Notes under the pieces: generated by a model | Told to the model about the DNA's origin: nothing | The model's database searches: none | The model's input: the letters and a program-made list of their open reading frames with translations, nothing else | Made by a program: the position numbers and the translations under genes | Source of the DNA: an uncultured Aggregatibacter sp. | GTDB lineage: Bacteria > Pseudomonadota > Gammaproteobacteria > Enterobacterales > Pasteurellaceae | Length of the DNA: 24,487 nucleotides | Assembly: GCF_901873365.1 (NCBI RefSeq) | Contig: NZ_CABFLM010000061.1 | Span: forward strand, 1-24,487 | Direction: 5' to 3' | Shown here: positions 6,201 through 13,944 of the stretch, piece by piece | Position numbering within the stretch: position 1 is the first letter of the stretch | How the letters are laid out: each line of letters opens with the position of its first letter

Positions 6201-7472
6201 ATGTCAACTTTCCAATACTTACAAGAAAAACGTAAACAGCTTAACCTGAAAGTAAGCGATATATGCCAACAGGCGAATATCACTCGTGCTTATTTCAATC
6301 AATTAGTGAGTGGAAAAATTAAGAATCCTAGCGCTACAAAATTAACCGCGTTGCATCGTGTGCTACAAATTAATGAGCCGAATAATAAAAAAGTCGGAGT
6401 AATTTTCGGAAAATTTTATCCTGTTCATACCGGCCACATTAATATGATTTACGAAGCCTTCAGTAAAGTGGATGAAGTGCACGTGATTGTGTGTAGCGAT
6501 ACGGAACGGGATTTAAAGCTATTTTATGATAGCAAAATGAAACGGATGCCAACGGTGCAAGATCGTTTGCGCTGGATGCAACAAATTTTTAAATATCAGA
6601 AAAATCATATTTTTATTCATCATTTAGTGGAAGATGGCATCGCCAGCTACCCAAACGGTTGGCCGGAATGGGCAAGTCGGGTAAAAGAATTATTCAAAGA
6701 AAAAGGCTTTACACCAAGTGTAGTATTTAGCAGCGAAGTACAAGATAAAGCGCCTTACGAAAAATATTTAAATCTGGACGTTTCTTTAGTGGATCCTAAG
6801 CGGGAATTCTTTAATGTTTCTGCGACTAAAATTCGGAATCACCCTTTCCATTATTGGAAATTTATCCCGAAAGAAGTGCGTCCATTTTTCGCCAAAACCA
6901 TTGCGATTTTAGGTGGCGAAAGCAGCGGGAAAAGCGTTCTGGTCAACAAATTAGCCACCGTATTTAATACCACATCCGCATGGGAATATGGTCGTGAATT
7001 CGTGTTTGAGCAACTGGGGGGGAATGAGCAGGCCATGCAATATTCCGATTACCCGCAAATGGCATTGGGGCATCAACGTTACATTGACTATGCCGTGCGT
7101 CATGCTCACAAGGTCGCCATTATCGATACGGATTTCATCACCACGCAAGCCTTCTGTATTCAATATGAAGGCAAAGCTCATCCGTTTTTGGATTCTATGA
7201 TTAAAGAATATCCTTTCGATGTCACCATTTTGCTCAACAACAATACGCAATGGGTGGACGATGGTTTACGCAGCTTGGGAAGCCAAAAACAGCGGCAGCG
7301 GTTCCAACAACTCTTAAAAAAATTGCTTGATAAATACAATGTGCCTTACATTGAAATTGAATCGCCAAGCTATTTGGAGCGTTATAACCAAGTCAAAGTG
7401 ATTGTTGAAAAAATTCTCAATGAAGAAGAACTGCCAGAGCTCAACAGTGAGCATGGGCATTCCCTTTTTTAA
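6201..7472 (+). CDS. nadR: NadR: HTH domain, NMN adenylyltransferase, ribosylnicotinamide kinase
   Basis: This 423-residue three-domain protein phosphorylates nicotinamide riboside to NMN and adenylylates NMN to NAD in the salvage pathway. Residues about 4-57 form a helix-turn-helix resembling the DNA-binding domain of E. coli NadR (SFDYLK.. in E. coli, TFQYLQEKRKQ here; NPSATKLTALHR). Residues 70-79 hold the nucleotidyltransferase motif GKFYPVHTGH, with the second motif VSATKIR at 206-212. The kinase domain starts with the P-loop GGESSGKS at 238-245. The HTH is notable because H. influenzae NadR, as I remember it, lacks this domain. A repressor role is therefore possible here but not shown; no operator was recognised upstream. 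The next gene starts 12 bases after its stop, probably in the same operon. Confidence 0.95.
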   Translation: MSTFQYLQEKRKQLNLKVSDICQQANITRAYFNQLVSGKIKNPSATKLTALHRVLQINEPNNKKVGVIFGKFYPVHTGHINMIYEAFSKVDEVHVIVCSDTERDLKLFYDSKMKRMPTVQDRLRWMQQIFKYQKNHIFIHHLVEDGIASYPNGWPEWASRVKELFKEKGFTPSVVFSSEVQDKAPYEKYLNLDVSLVDPKREFFNVSATKIRNHPFHYWKFIPKEVRPFFAKTIAILGGESSGKSVLVNKLATVFNTTSAWEYGREFVFEQLGGNEQAMQYSDYPQMALGHQRYIDYAVRHAHKVAIIDTDFITTQAFCIQYEGKAHPFLDSMIKEYPFDVTILLNNNTQWVDDGLRSLGSQKQRQRFQQLLKKLLDKYNVPYIEIESPSYLERYNQVKVIVEKILNEEELPELNSEHGHSLF

Positions 7473-7484
7473 ATTCGAGTACGT

Positions 7485-8168
7485 ATGATTTTATTTGCAG
7501 GCGATCCCCATGGCAGTTTTGATCACCTTTATCCGTTCCTAAAAACCCAACAGGATGTGGCGCTGGTCATTCTTGGTGATTTACAACTCACTACGCCGGA
7601 ACCGTTAGAAAAGCTGGCGAAGTTGGCTGATTTGTGGTTTATTCACGGCAATCATGACAGCAAGACCGTTGAGGCGTTTGAAGCGTTGTGGGGAACAGAA
7701 TGGAAACAGCGTAACTTGCATGGGCGGGTGCAGAACATTCAAGGGAAACGGATTGCCGGTTTAGGCGGCGTTTTTCGCGGACAAATTTGGATGCCTCCAA
7801 ATAAACCAATGTTTTTTGATCCCATCCATTATTGCCAATATTGTTCTCAGGAAAGAATCTGGCGAGGCGGTGTGCCGTTACGTCACCGTACGTCAATTTT
7901 TCCATCGGATATTGAAGTATTAGAAACACAGCAAGCGGATATTTTAATTTGCCATGAAGCACCGAAACCGCATCCATCGGGCTTTGCGGTGATTAATCAA
8001 CTGGCAGAAAAAATGGGCGTACAACAAATTTACCATGGCCACCACCATGAGAATTTTGATTACGCCGACTCAAAACAGCCTTATCAAATTATCAACGTCG
8101 GTTTTCGCAGTTTGTGTGACGAAGCCGGTCGCTATCTTTATATCGGGGTGGATGACCGAGGAGTGTAA
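7485..8168 (+). CDS. Calcineurin-like metallophosphoesterase, function unknown
   Basis: The 227-residue protein carries the metal-binding motifs of this superfamily in order: GDPHG (Asp7, His9), GDLQ (Asp32), GNHD (Asn56, His57), ICHEAPKPH (His157) and YHGHHH (His186, His188). The spacing suits a small stand-alone phosphodiesterase or phosphatase with a two-metal site. No signal peptide or membrane segment is seen, so it should be cytoplasmic. It starts 12 bases after nadR with a weak GAG-type ribosome binding site, which suggests co-transcription and perhaps translational coupling. A link to NAD or nucleotide metabolism is possible from context only. The substrate cannot be told from the sequence. 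Confidence 0.85.
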   Translation: MILFAGDPHGSFDHLYPFLKTQQDVALVILGDLQLTTPEPLEKLAKLADLWFIHGNHDSKTVEAFEALWGTEWKQRNLHGRVQNIQGKRIAGLGGVFRGQIWMPPNKPMFFDPIHYCQYCSQERIWRGGVPLRHRTSIFPSDIEVLETQQADILICHEAPKPHPSGFAVINQLAEKMGVQQIYHGHHHENFDYADSKQPYQIINVGFRSLCDEAGRYLYIGVDDRGV

Positions 8169-8208
8169 ACGGTCAAAAACACCTGAAAATACCACCGCAC
8201 TTTCATTC

Positions 8209-8235
8209 ATCCCTCTTAATTTAGGGGGATTTTAT
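8209..8235 (+). terminator. Terminator of the nadR operon
   Basis: ATCCCTC (8209-8215) pairs with GGGGGAT (8224-8230), with one U-G pair, around the loop TTAATTTA. TTTAT follows. It lies between the phosphoesterase gene and tyrP. A GATAAT box with an upstream TG (8235-8243) just after it may be the tyrP -10 element. Confidence 0.65.
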
Positions 8236-8270
8236 GCGATAATACGACTCCATTTTTTTAGGATGATCTT

Positions 8271-9500
8271 ATGTTATTAAAAAATAAAACACTGGGCAGT
8301 GCCTTAATTATTGCCGGCACCGCCATTGGCGCCGGGATGTTGGCAATGCCGCTCACTTCAGCCGGTATCGGTTTCGGATTTACTGCAGTCTTATTGATCG
8401 GACTTTGGTTGCTTCTGGCTTACAGCGGATTGCTCTTTGTAGAGGTATATCAAACCGCCAAACGCAAAGATGACGGTGTCGCTACGTTAGCAGAAAATTA
8501 TTTTGGTATGCCGGGACGTATCATTTCCACGGTGTCTTTATTTGTCTTGCTTTATGCCTTGTCGGCGGCGTATATGACCGGTGGTGGAGAACTGTTAGCC
8601 AGCGCTTTGCCGGCGAATTTTTTGGGTGAAGAGGGAACGCATCTCAAAGCCTCAATTTTGCTTTTTACCATTATCCTCGGCGCATTTGTCGTCATTGGTA
8701 CAAATGGCGTTGATGGTATTACGCGCCTATTATTTTCCGGCAAAATTTTCGTGTTTATTGTCGTGCTTGCCATGATGTTGCCGGAGGTCGTGCCGATGAA
8801 TCTAATGGAAATGCCGTTAGATTACGCCTTGATTTTGTCTGCCGGCCCGGTATTTTTCACCTCTTATGGCTTCCATGTGGTGATGGGCAGTATCAACAGT
8901 TACTTAGACGGTGATGTGAAGCGTTTTAGAACTGCCATTATTCTTGGCACGGCTATTCCATTAAGTGCTTATTTATTGTGGCAATTAGCCACGCACGGTA
9001 TTTTCAATCAAAATGAATTTGTGACCATCTTAAAAGAAAATCCGACATTGACGGGCTTGATTAATGCGACGAAAACGTTAACTGGCAACGATATGTTAAG
9101 TCGCATTTTGCCTGTGTTTTATTCGCTTGCATTAATTACGTCTTTTTTAGGTGTCGCACTTGGTTTATTTGAAGGACTAAATGATTTATTCAAACGAGCA
9201 AAAATTCCGGCAAATCGCTTGAGTTTAACCATGGCAACCTTCATTCCGCCGTTGGCTTTTGCCTTGTTCTACCCGAACGGATTTATTGCTGCTTTAGGTT
9301 ATGCCGGTTTGCTATGTGCGTTTTACTGCCTCATTTTGCCTATTGGTTTGGCATGGCGTGTGAGACAACAACATAAAAATTTGCCATATCGTGTCGCTGG
9401 CGGAAATGGAATGTTGGTATTTGCGCTAATTATCGGACTTCTTATCATTGCAATTCCTTTCTTGATTCAAGCCGGCTTCTTGCCACAAGTTATTGGCTAA
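8271..9500 (+). CDS. tyrP: Aromatic amino acid (tyrosine) permease, TyrP/Mtr family
   Basis: The 409-residue integral inner-membrane protein has about 11 hydrophobic segments. It opens with the family signature of the hydroxy/aromatic amino acid permeases: LGSALIIAGTAIGAGMLAMP, followed by YSGLLFVEVY and AAYMTGGGELL. TSYGFHVVMGSINSYL in the middle is also typical. It should import tyrosine, possibly tryptophan or phenylalanine, by proton symport. Length fits TyrP (about 400). H. influenzae carries two such genes, so this may be one paralogue of several. It starts after a terminator and ends before another, so it is probably transcribed alone. I could not find a TyrR box upstream. Substrate choice among TyrP, Mtr and TnaB types is not certain. 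Confidence 0.85.
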   Translation: MLLKNKTLGSALIIAGTAIGAGMLAMPLTSAGIGFGFTAVLLIGLWLLLAYSGLLFVEVYQTAKRKDDGVATLAENYFGMPGRIISTVSLFVLLYALSAAYMTGGGELLASALPANFLGEEGTHLKASILLFTIILGAFVVIGTNGVDGITRLLFSGKIFVFIVVLAMMLPEVVPMNLMEMPLDYALILSAGPVFFTSYGFHVVMGSINSYLDGDVKRFRTAIILGTAIPLSAYLLWQLATHGIFNQNEFVTILKENPTLTGLINATKTLTGNDMLSRILPVFYSLALITSFLGVALGLFEGLNDLFKRAKIPANRLSLTMATFIPPLAFALFYPNGFIAALGYAGLLCAFYCLILPIGLAWRVRQQHKNLPYRVAGGNGMLVFALIIGLLIIAIPFLIQAGFLPQVIG

Positions 9501-9534
9501 GGATAAAGGCAAGCGATACAATTATATAAACACA

Positions 9535-9565
9535 AGGGCGGTTTGGTGGAATCCGTCCTTTTTTG
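9535..9565 (+). terminator. tyrP rho-independent terminator
   Basis: AAGGGCGG (9535-9542) pairs with CCGTCCTT (9554-9561), with one G-U pair, and is followed by TTTT. It lies 34 bases after the tyrP stop codon. Confidence 0.8.
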
Positions 9566-9579
9566 GTTTTATGCAAAGA

Positions 9580-9621
9580 AAAAGTGCGGGCAAAAAATCA
9601 TGTGTTTTTTGACCACACTTG
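9580..9621 (-). terminator. nlpD terminator made of two inverted near-uptake signals
   Basis: On the minus strand AAGTGTGG (9621-9614) pairs with CCGCACTT (9590-9583), with one U-G pair and a 23-base loop. Further T residues follow. Each arm is one base away from a perfect uptake signal. The structure could also work on the plus strand as a second stop behind tyrP. Confidence 0.55.
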
Positions 9622-9650
9622 TGTTTTAAATAAGCCTGTAATTGTGACGA

Positions 9651-10859
9651 TTAACGTCGTGGCAAATAACGGGTTGGATCGACGGATTTGCCTTTGTAAC
9701 GAATCTCAAAGTGAAGTTTCACGCCATCTGTGCCGGTGTTCCCCATTTTGGCGATTTGTTGTCCGGCGCTGACCATTTGTTGATCTTTGACCAAAATACG
9801 ATCATTGTGTGCGTAGGCACTGAGAAAGTCATCGCTGTGTTTAATGATGATCAAATTACCATAACCACGCAACGCATTGCCGGCGTAAACCACTTGACCA
9901 CTGGCGGCAGCATTAACCGCTTGACCTTTAGAACCGCTAATATCAATCCCTTTGTTGCCTCCGTCAGCATTGGAGAAACCTTGAATAATGCTGCCGTTTG
10001 TCGGCCAATTCCACACGACACCGGAATTGGCTGGTGCTGTGTCTACAGACGGTTGAGATGAAGGAGATGGCTGTGCCGGTGTATTTTGTGTAATAAGCGG
10101 CACATTTTTCGGCGGCACGGTACCTACTGTGGCTTTTACCGGCCCGGTAATGGTGCCGTCTGAGCCATATTGTGTGCCGTTGGCACCTGGTGTGTAAGTG
10201 ACAACAGGTTCCGCCGGTTTGCTTTCAGGTGCGGTTGGTGTAGTGACCTGTGGCGCAGCGGCAGGTGTATTGACTGCTGCAGAAGGCGCTACATTTTGTG
10301 GACGATTGGATGAAATTTTCATCACTTGACCCACGTTGAGCTGATAGGGCTCCGACAAATTGTTTAATGCCGCTAATTCTTTCACATCCAAACCGGAAAT
10401 ATAAGCGATAAGGAACATGGTATCGCCTTTACGCACCGTGTAAGTTTCACCTTTGTAGAAACCTTTATTGATTTGGCTGTAATCCGGCGCATTGGTTTCC
10501 GGATTACGCGGAATCGTAAAATCTTGCGAAGTTTGCTGCGGTTTATTTTGCACTGCCGGCGCCGGTTGTGGTTTTGGTGCCGGCTGCGGTTGATACGTCG
10601 GCTGGAAATTTGGCTGTGGAGCAGATTGAGCCGGTTGAGCCGGTGTTTGTGGTATTGGACCGTTCATGCTATTCGGAACGCTACTTTGTTGAATTTGAGG
10701 CTCCCAGCTGGTATTGCCTCCCATAGAGGGATTGTCCACCGGTTGCATGATGCCCGGGGATAAGGTGCCATCTGCGTTTTCTACCGGTGCCGGCGCGTCT
10801 GAACTACAGGCTGTAAGAATAGCCACCGTAATAGGTAAAAGTAAAAAAGACTTTTTCAT
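9651..10859 (-). CDS. nlpD: NlpD/LppB lipoprotein: LysM plus degenerate M23 (LytM) domain
   Basis: This 402-residue envelope lipoprotein is predicted to activate a cell-separation amidase (AmiC in E. coli). The signal peptide has lipobox LTAC with Cys18. Residues 30-65 contain a conserved GIMQPV segment, then a Pro/Gln-rich linker (70-110). A LysM peptidoglycan-binding domain spans about 139-182, and a second low-complexity linker runs to 280. The M23 domain is at 285-400. It is degenerate: Asn302 replaces the first zinc His (NKGIDI), and Lys381 replaces the first His of the HxH motif (KLHFE). It should thus be an activator and not an active peptidase. The start at 10859 gives the lipoprotein signal and follows AAGGAAT. 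It is last in the ftsB cluster. E. coli has rpoS next to nlpD; here no rpoS is present. Confidence 0.93.
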   Translation of the reverse strand: MKKSFLLLPITVAILTACSSDAPAPVENADGTLSPGIMQPVDNPSMGGNTSWEPQIQQSSVPNSMNGPIPQTPAQPAQSAPQPNFQPTYQPQPAPKPQPAPAVQNKPQQTSQDFTIPRNPETNAPDYSQINKGFYKGETYTVRKGDTMFLIAYISGLDVKELAALNNLSEPYQLNVGQVMKISSNRPQNVAPSAAVNTPAAAPQVTTPTAPESKPAEPVVTYTPGANGTQYGSDGTITGPVKATVGTVPPKNVPLITQNTPAQPSPSSQPSVDTAPANSGVVWNWPTNGSIIQGFSNADGGNKGIDISGSKGQAVNAAASGQVVYAGNALRGYGNLIIIKHSDDFLSAYAHNDRILVKDQQMVSAGQQIAKMGNTGTDGVKLHFEIRYKGKSVDPTRYLPRR

Positions 10860-10870
10860 AAAAATATTCC

Positions 10871-11068
10871 TTATTGCATATTGATTGGCATACGTTGTTG
10901 TTGAATTTCCGGCAGCCAACTACCGCCTGCGATAGCGCCGGTGCCTTCTACCGGTTGCATGATGCCCGGTGGAAGCGCATCTTTATCTTTCTTTTCTTGA
11001 ATTGGCTCATCAGCATCCCATGAACAGGCTGTCAGTGCCATAGACAATAACAAAATCAGTTTATTCAT
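10871..11068 (-). CDS. Small lipoprotein, likely partial paralogue of the NlpD N-terminus
   Basis: The 65-residue product has a lipoprotein signal peptide (MNKLILLLSMALTACSW, lipidated Cys15). The mature part is only about 50 residues. It contains PPGIMQPVEG, then GGSWLPEIQQQ and PINM. NlpD, coded 11 bases downstream, has SPGIMQPVDN, then TSWEPQIQQ and PNSM at the same distance from its own lipid anchor. This suggests duplication of the first part of nlpD followed by loss of the LysM and M23 domains, or a separate small protein keeping the same motif. The start at 11068 fits the signal peptide; an in-frame ATG at 11107 would add 13 residues before the signal and overlap the upstream gene. Function is unknown. 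Confidence 0.75.
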   Translation of the reverse strand: MNKLILLLSMALTACSWDADEPIQEKKDKDALPPGIMQPVEGTGAIAGGSWLPEIQQQRMPINMQ

Positions 11069-11081
11069 TGTATAACCTTGA

Positions 11082-11657
11082 TTAACGTAAAATAAAATAA
11101 GCGACAACGGCTAAAATCACCACCGACCAACCGATGACTTCAATGGATTTGCGCAGTTTCGCTGCAAATTTTTCGCCGCCCCAAGCCGCTAATTTGGCGA
11201 CCAATAAGAACCTTGCCGCACGGGAAATAAATGCGGTGATGACAAAGGGTAAAAATGCCATTTGCATCACGCCGGCACAGATGGTGAAAACTTTGTAAGG
11301 AATCGGTGAGAACCCGGCTACAAACACCACTAAAATGCCCCATTTTTCAAACCACTGAACGGCAGTTTGCCAATGCGACTGATAGCCCCATTGGTTAATG
11401 TAATGTTCTACAAAATCAAACGCATAATAACCCAATGCATAGCCGATCATGCCACCCAACACGGAAGCAATCGCCGTAAATAAGGCAAATTTCACCGCAC
11501 TTTGTGGTTTTGACATGGACATTGGGATAAGCATGACATCAGGCGGAATGGGGAAGAAAATTGCTTCGATAAAACTGACGAACGATAACCAAAATGGGGC
11601 GAAACGGTGTTTCGACCAAGCCATGGTTTTATCGTACATTGCGCCAAATAAATTCAT
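11082..11657 (-). CDS. YqaA-like membrane protein, VTT/DedA (SNARE-associated) family
   Basis: The 191-residue inner-membrane protein has four to five hydrophobic segments. It shows the family features of the VTT/DedA superfamily: FIEAIFFPIPPDVMLIPM near the N-terminus (re-entrant loop with conserved Glu and Pro), GGMIGYALGYYAF, and FSPIPYKVFTICAGVMQM in the second half. Family members are linked to lipid scrambling and membrane homeostasis; the exact substrate for the YqaA branch is not settled. AAGGAAACGAA precedes its ATG. It lies 27 bases after surE and 13 bases before the small lipoprotein gene, so all three are probably transcribed together. In E. coli, pcm occupies this position between surE and nlpD. 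Confidence 0.85.
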   Translation of the reverse strand: MNLFGAMYDKTMAWSKHRFAPFWLSFVSFIEAIFFPIPPDVMLIPMSMSKPQSAVKFALFTAIASVLGGMIGYALGYYAFDFVEHYINQWGYQSHWQTAVQWFEKWGILVVFVAGFSPIPYKVFTICAGVMQMAFLPFVITAFISRAARFLLVAKLAAWGGEKFAAKLRKSIEVIGWSVVILAVVAYFILR

Positions 11658-11684
11658 TTCGTTTCCTTATGCTGAAAGGCGAAA

Positions 11685-12425
11685 TTATTCACTTTCTAAC
11701 CAATGTTGTAAAGCCTTAATTGAGTGGTGCGCCGTCATGTCCACTTGAATTGGCGTGATGGACACATAGCCGTTTTTTACTGCATGAAAATCCGTGCCTT
11801 CACCCTCATATTCCGGCAATCCGCTCAGCCCGATCCAATAAATATCTTCGCCACGGGGACTTTGTTGTTTAATGACTTCGGCAGACGCAGAACGGTAACC
11901 CAAATGGCAGACTTTAATACCTTTGAGCTCTTCATAAGGCACATCCGGCACATTAATATTGAGAATTTCGTGTTTGCCCAATAATTGAGAATGTAATTTA
12001 GGGACGAGTTCGCATACCACACGGGCTGCTGTTTCAAAATGTTGACGGCCGTCAAGAGACACCGCAATAGACGGCAAGCCAAGGTGACGCCCTTCAAAGG
12101 CGGCGGCCACGGTACCGGAATACAATACATCGTCCCCCAAGTTTGCGCCGGCGTTAATGCCGGATACCACTAAATCGACGCGCCCGGAAAGAAAGCCGTT
12201 GAGCGCAATGTGAACGCAATCGGCGGGCGTACCGTTAACGCAATAATCGCCATTTTCCAAATGTAACGGTTGTAATGGTTTCACTAAGGTTAACGAACTT
12301 GAGGCGGCACTGCGGTTGCTGTCAGGGGCGACGATGGTGACGTTGGCGATCTTGCGCAAGGCATCTGCCATGGCACGAATACCTGGCGCGTGAATACCGT
12401 CATCGTTACTTAATAAAATATTCAT
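11685..12425 (-). CDS. surE: 5'/3'-nucleotidase SurE
   Basis: SurE dephosphorylates nucleoside monophosphates in the cytoplasm and is linked to stress survival. The 246-residue protein begins MNILLSNDDGIHAPGI, with metal-binding Asp8 and Asp9. Ser39 (in APDSNRSAAS) and Asn91 (in VSGINAGANLG) complete the metal site. YSGTVAAAFEG and NINVPD are also typical. Length is normal for the family. It follows truD by 32 bases in the minus-strand cluster, the same order as in E. coli (truD-surE). A weak AGGAA site lies about 12 bases before the ATG. Confidence 0.96.
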   Translation of the reverse strand: MNILLSNDDGIHAPGIRAMADALRKIANVTIVAPDSNRSAASSSLTLVKPLQPLHLENGDYCVNGTPADCVHIALNGFLSGRVDLVVSGINAGANLGDDVLYSGTVAAAFEGRHLGLPSIAVSLDGRQHFETAARVVCELVPKLHSQLLGKHEILNINVPDVPYEELKGIKVCHLGYRSASAEVIKQQSPRGEDIYWIGLSGLPEYEGEGTDFHAVKNGYVSITPIQVDMTAHHSIKALQHWLESE

Positions 12426-12457
12426 GTTCTTGTTATTCCTGTTTTTCTTCTCGTTTT

Positions 12458-13468
12458 TCAGTTTTCAACATTCACCAGCTCGCGTACCAACGCCGTGGCG
12501 TAACTGCCTGCCGGCAAATAAAATTTAAGGCGCAAACCGTTCGGTTCAAATTGCCATTGGAATTGCTGGGGTTGCATTAATATTGGGCGGCGTGCCGCTT
12601 TCATACGTTCTTGACGCATTAACGGGAATAACGCCTGATGTTGGGCGAAAATTTCATTTTCAAAATCGACCGCACTTTTCTCTTCTTCGCCGATAAGTGG
12701 CGCAGTGAGTAAAACATCTTGTTGTGCCAAACGCTGTTGCAGCTGCGCCAAATCTTCCGACTCGTCCACCACAAACCAGCTGTGCGAACCGTTCAGTTGT
12801 AAAACATCGCTGACCAAAATGTACTGTGCCAAGTTCAATTCCATCCGTTTGGACACGATTAAATTGAAAATTTCGCTGCGTGCGGCGGAAAGATAAAAAC
12901 TGCGTTTATGACGATCTTTGACTTTAATCTCGCCGCTTGCCCAGCGTAATGCCTGCGTTAAGTTATTGCCATCACGGCCAAAACGTTGTTCGGTGAAATA
13001 ATTTGGGAAGCCGTTTTTTGCCAGAAAATCTAACCGCACTTTGAGTTCATCGATTTCTTCGGCGTTGCGGAGCAAAATCTCAAAATGGTTGCCTTGTAGG
13101 CTGCCGATACGAATTTTGCGTTGGTGTCGGGTGACGTCGAGAATTTCTACACCCTCGAGGGAAAATTGGCTGAAATCCGGTGTCGGTTGTCCGGGCATTT
13201 GCAAACTGAACCATTGCTCAGTAATAGCCTTGCGATCTTTCAAACCGGCGTAGCTCATGTTGCGCGCGGAAATGCCGGCAAATTTCGCCAGTTGCTCGCC
13301 TACAAACAAGGTGTTGCAATCGGTTTTGCGCACTTTCACGGCAACAAATTCACCATCGCCACTCATGTCGTAGCCAAGCTGTTCTTTCACTACAAAATCC
13401 GCATATTCCGCTTTTAAAAGTGCGGTCTGTTTTGGCGGTGTTTTTTGCAAATAGGCTAAATCCATCAT
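12458..13468 (-). CDS. truD: tRNA pseudouridine(13) synthase TruD
   Basis: TruD makes pseudouridine at position 13 of tRNA, notably tRNA-Glu. The 336-residue protein carries the catalytic motif YAGLKDRKAITEQW with nucleophile Asp78. It also has NYFTEQRFGRDGNNL, typical of the TruD insertion and active site, and ALVRELV at the C-terminus. Two adjacent ATG codons are possible starts (13468 or 13465). The first overlaps the ispF stop by four bases and the second by one; either gives coupled translation. Three perfect DNA uptake signals lie inside the gene (12669-12677, 13033-13041, 13418-13426), unusually many for 1 kb. Confidence 0.95.
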   Translation of the reverse strand: MMDLAYLQKTPPKQTALLKAEYADFVVKEQLGYDMSGDGEFVAVKVRKTDCNTLFVGEQLAKFAGISARNMSYAGLKDRKAITEQWFSLQMPGQPTPDFSQFSLEGVEILDVTRHQRKIRIGSLQGNHFEILLRNAEEIDELKVRLDFLAKNGFPNYFTEQRFGRDGNNLTQALRWASGEIKVKDRHKRSFYLSAARSEIFNLIVSKRMELNLAQYILVSDVLQLNGSHSWFVVDESEDLAQLQQRLAQQDVLLTAPLIGEEEKSAVDFENEIFAQHQALFPLMRQERMKAARRPILMQPQQFQWQFEPNGLRLKFYLPAGSYATALVRELVNVEN

Positions 13469-13944
13469 GATTTGCGTACCAACAATGCCACGGCTTCGCA
13501 GGCAATGCCTTCACCGCGACCGGTAAAGCCAAGCTTTTCTGAGGTGGTGGCTTTGACGTTGACTTGTTCGATGTCGACAGACAAATCCTGTGCGATCAGG
13601 GCGCGCATGGCATCAATGTGTGGACGCATTTTTGGCGCTTGGGCGATGATGGTGACATCCACGTTGCCCACGACATAGCCTTTTGCCTGTACTTGACGGT
13701 ACGCTTCCCGTAATAACACACGGCTGTCTGCGCCTTTGTATTGCATATCCGTGTCGGGAAATAATTTGCCGATGTCACCTAAAGCCGCCGCTCCAAGCAA
13801 CGCATCAGTCAGTGCATGAAGCGCCACATCGCCATCAGAATGGGCGATAAAGCCTTTGTCAAACGGAATGGTGACGCCGCCGATAATGAGCGGGTTGTCG
13901 GTGCCGAAAGCGTGAACGTCAAAACCATGGCCGATTCGTATCAT
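13465..13944 (-). CDS. ispF: 2-C-methyl-D-erythritol 2,4-cyclodiphosphate synthase
   Basis: IspF forms the cyclodiphosphate MEcPP in the non-mevalonate isoprenoid pathway. The 159-residue protein begins MIRIGHGFDVHAF, with metal ligands Asp9 and His11. A third ligand, His43, lies in DVALHALTDALLGA. IAHSDGDV, GDIGKLFPDTD, KATTSEKLGFTGRGEGI and the C-terminal EAVALL are diagnostic. Active as a homotrimer in known cases. It overlaps ispD by four bases at its start and truD at its end, so the enzymes should be made in step. Confidence 0.97.
   Translation of the reverse strand: MIRIGHGFDVHAFGTDNPLIIGGVTIPFDKGFIAHSDGDVALHALTDALLGAAALGDIGKLFPDTDMQYKGADSRVLLREAYRQVQAKGYVVGNVDVTIIAQAPKMRPHIDAMRALIAQDLSVDIEQVNVKATTSEKLGFTGRGEGIACEAVALLVRKS

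Noticed and set aside
8169..8270. TyrR box before tyrP
   Set aside because: No TGTAAA-N6-TTTACA-like sequence could be found in the gap.
9563..9772. Plus-strand frame of 69 codons after tyrP
   Set aside because: No ribosome binding site or family resemblance; it starts inside the tyrP terminator and runs antisense into nlpD.
9651..10859. NlpD as an active M23 peptidase
   Set aside because: Two zinc-binding His positions are replaced (Asn302, Lys381), as in known activator-type NlpD.
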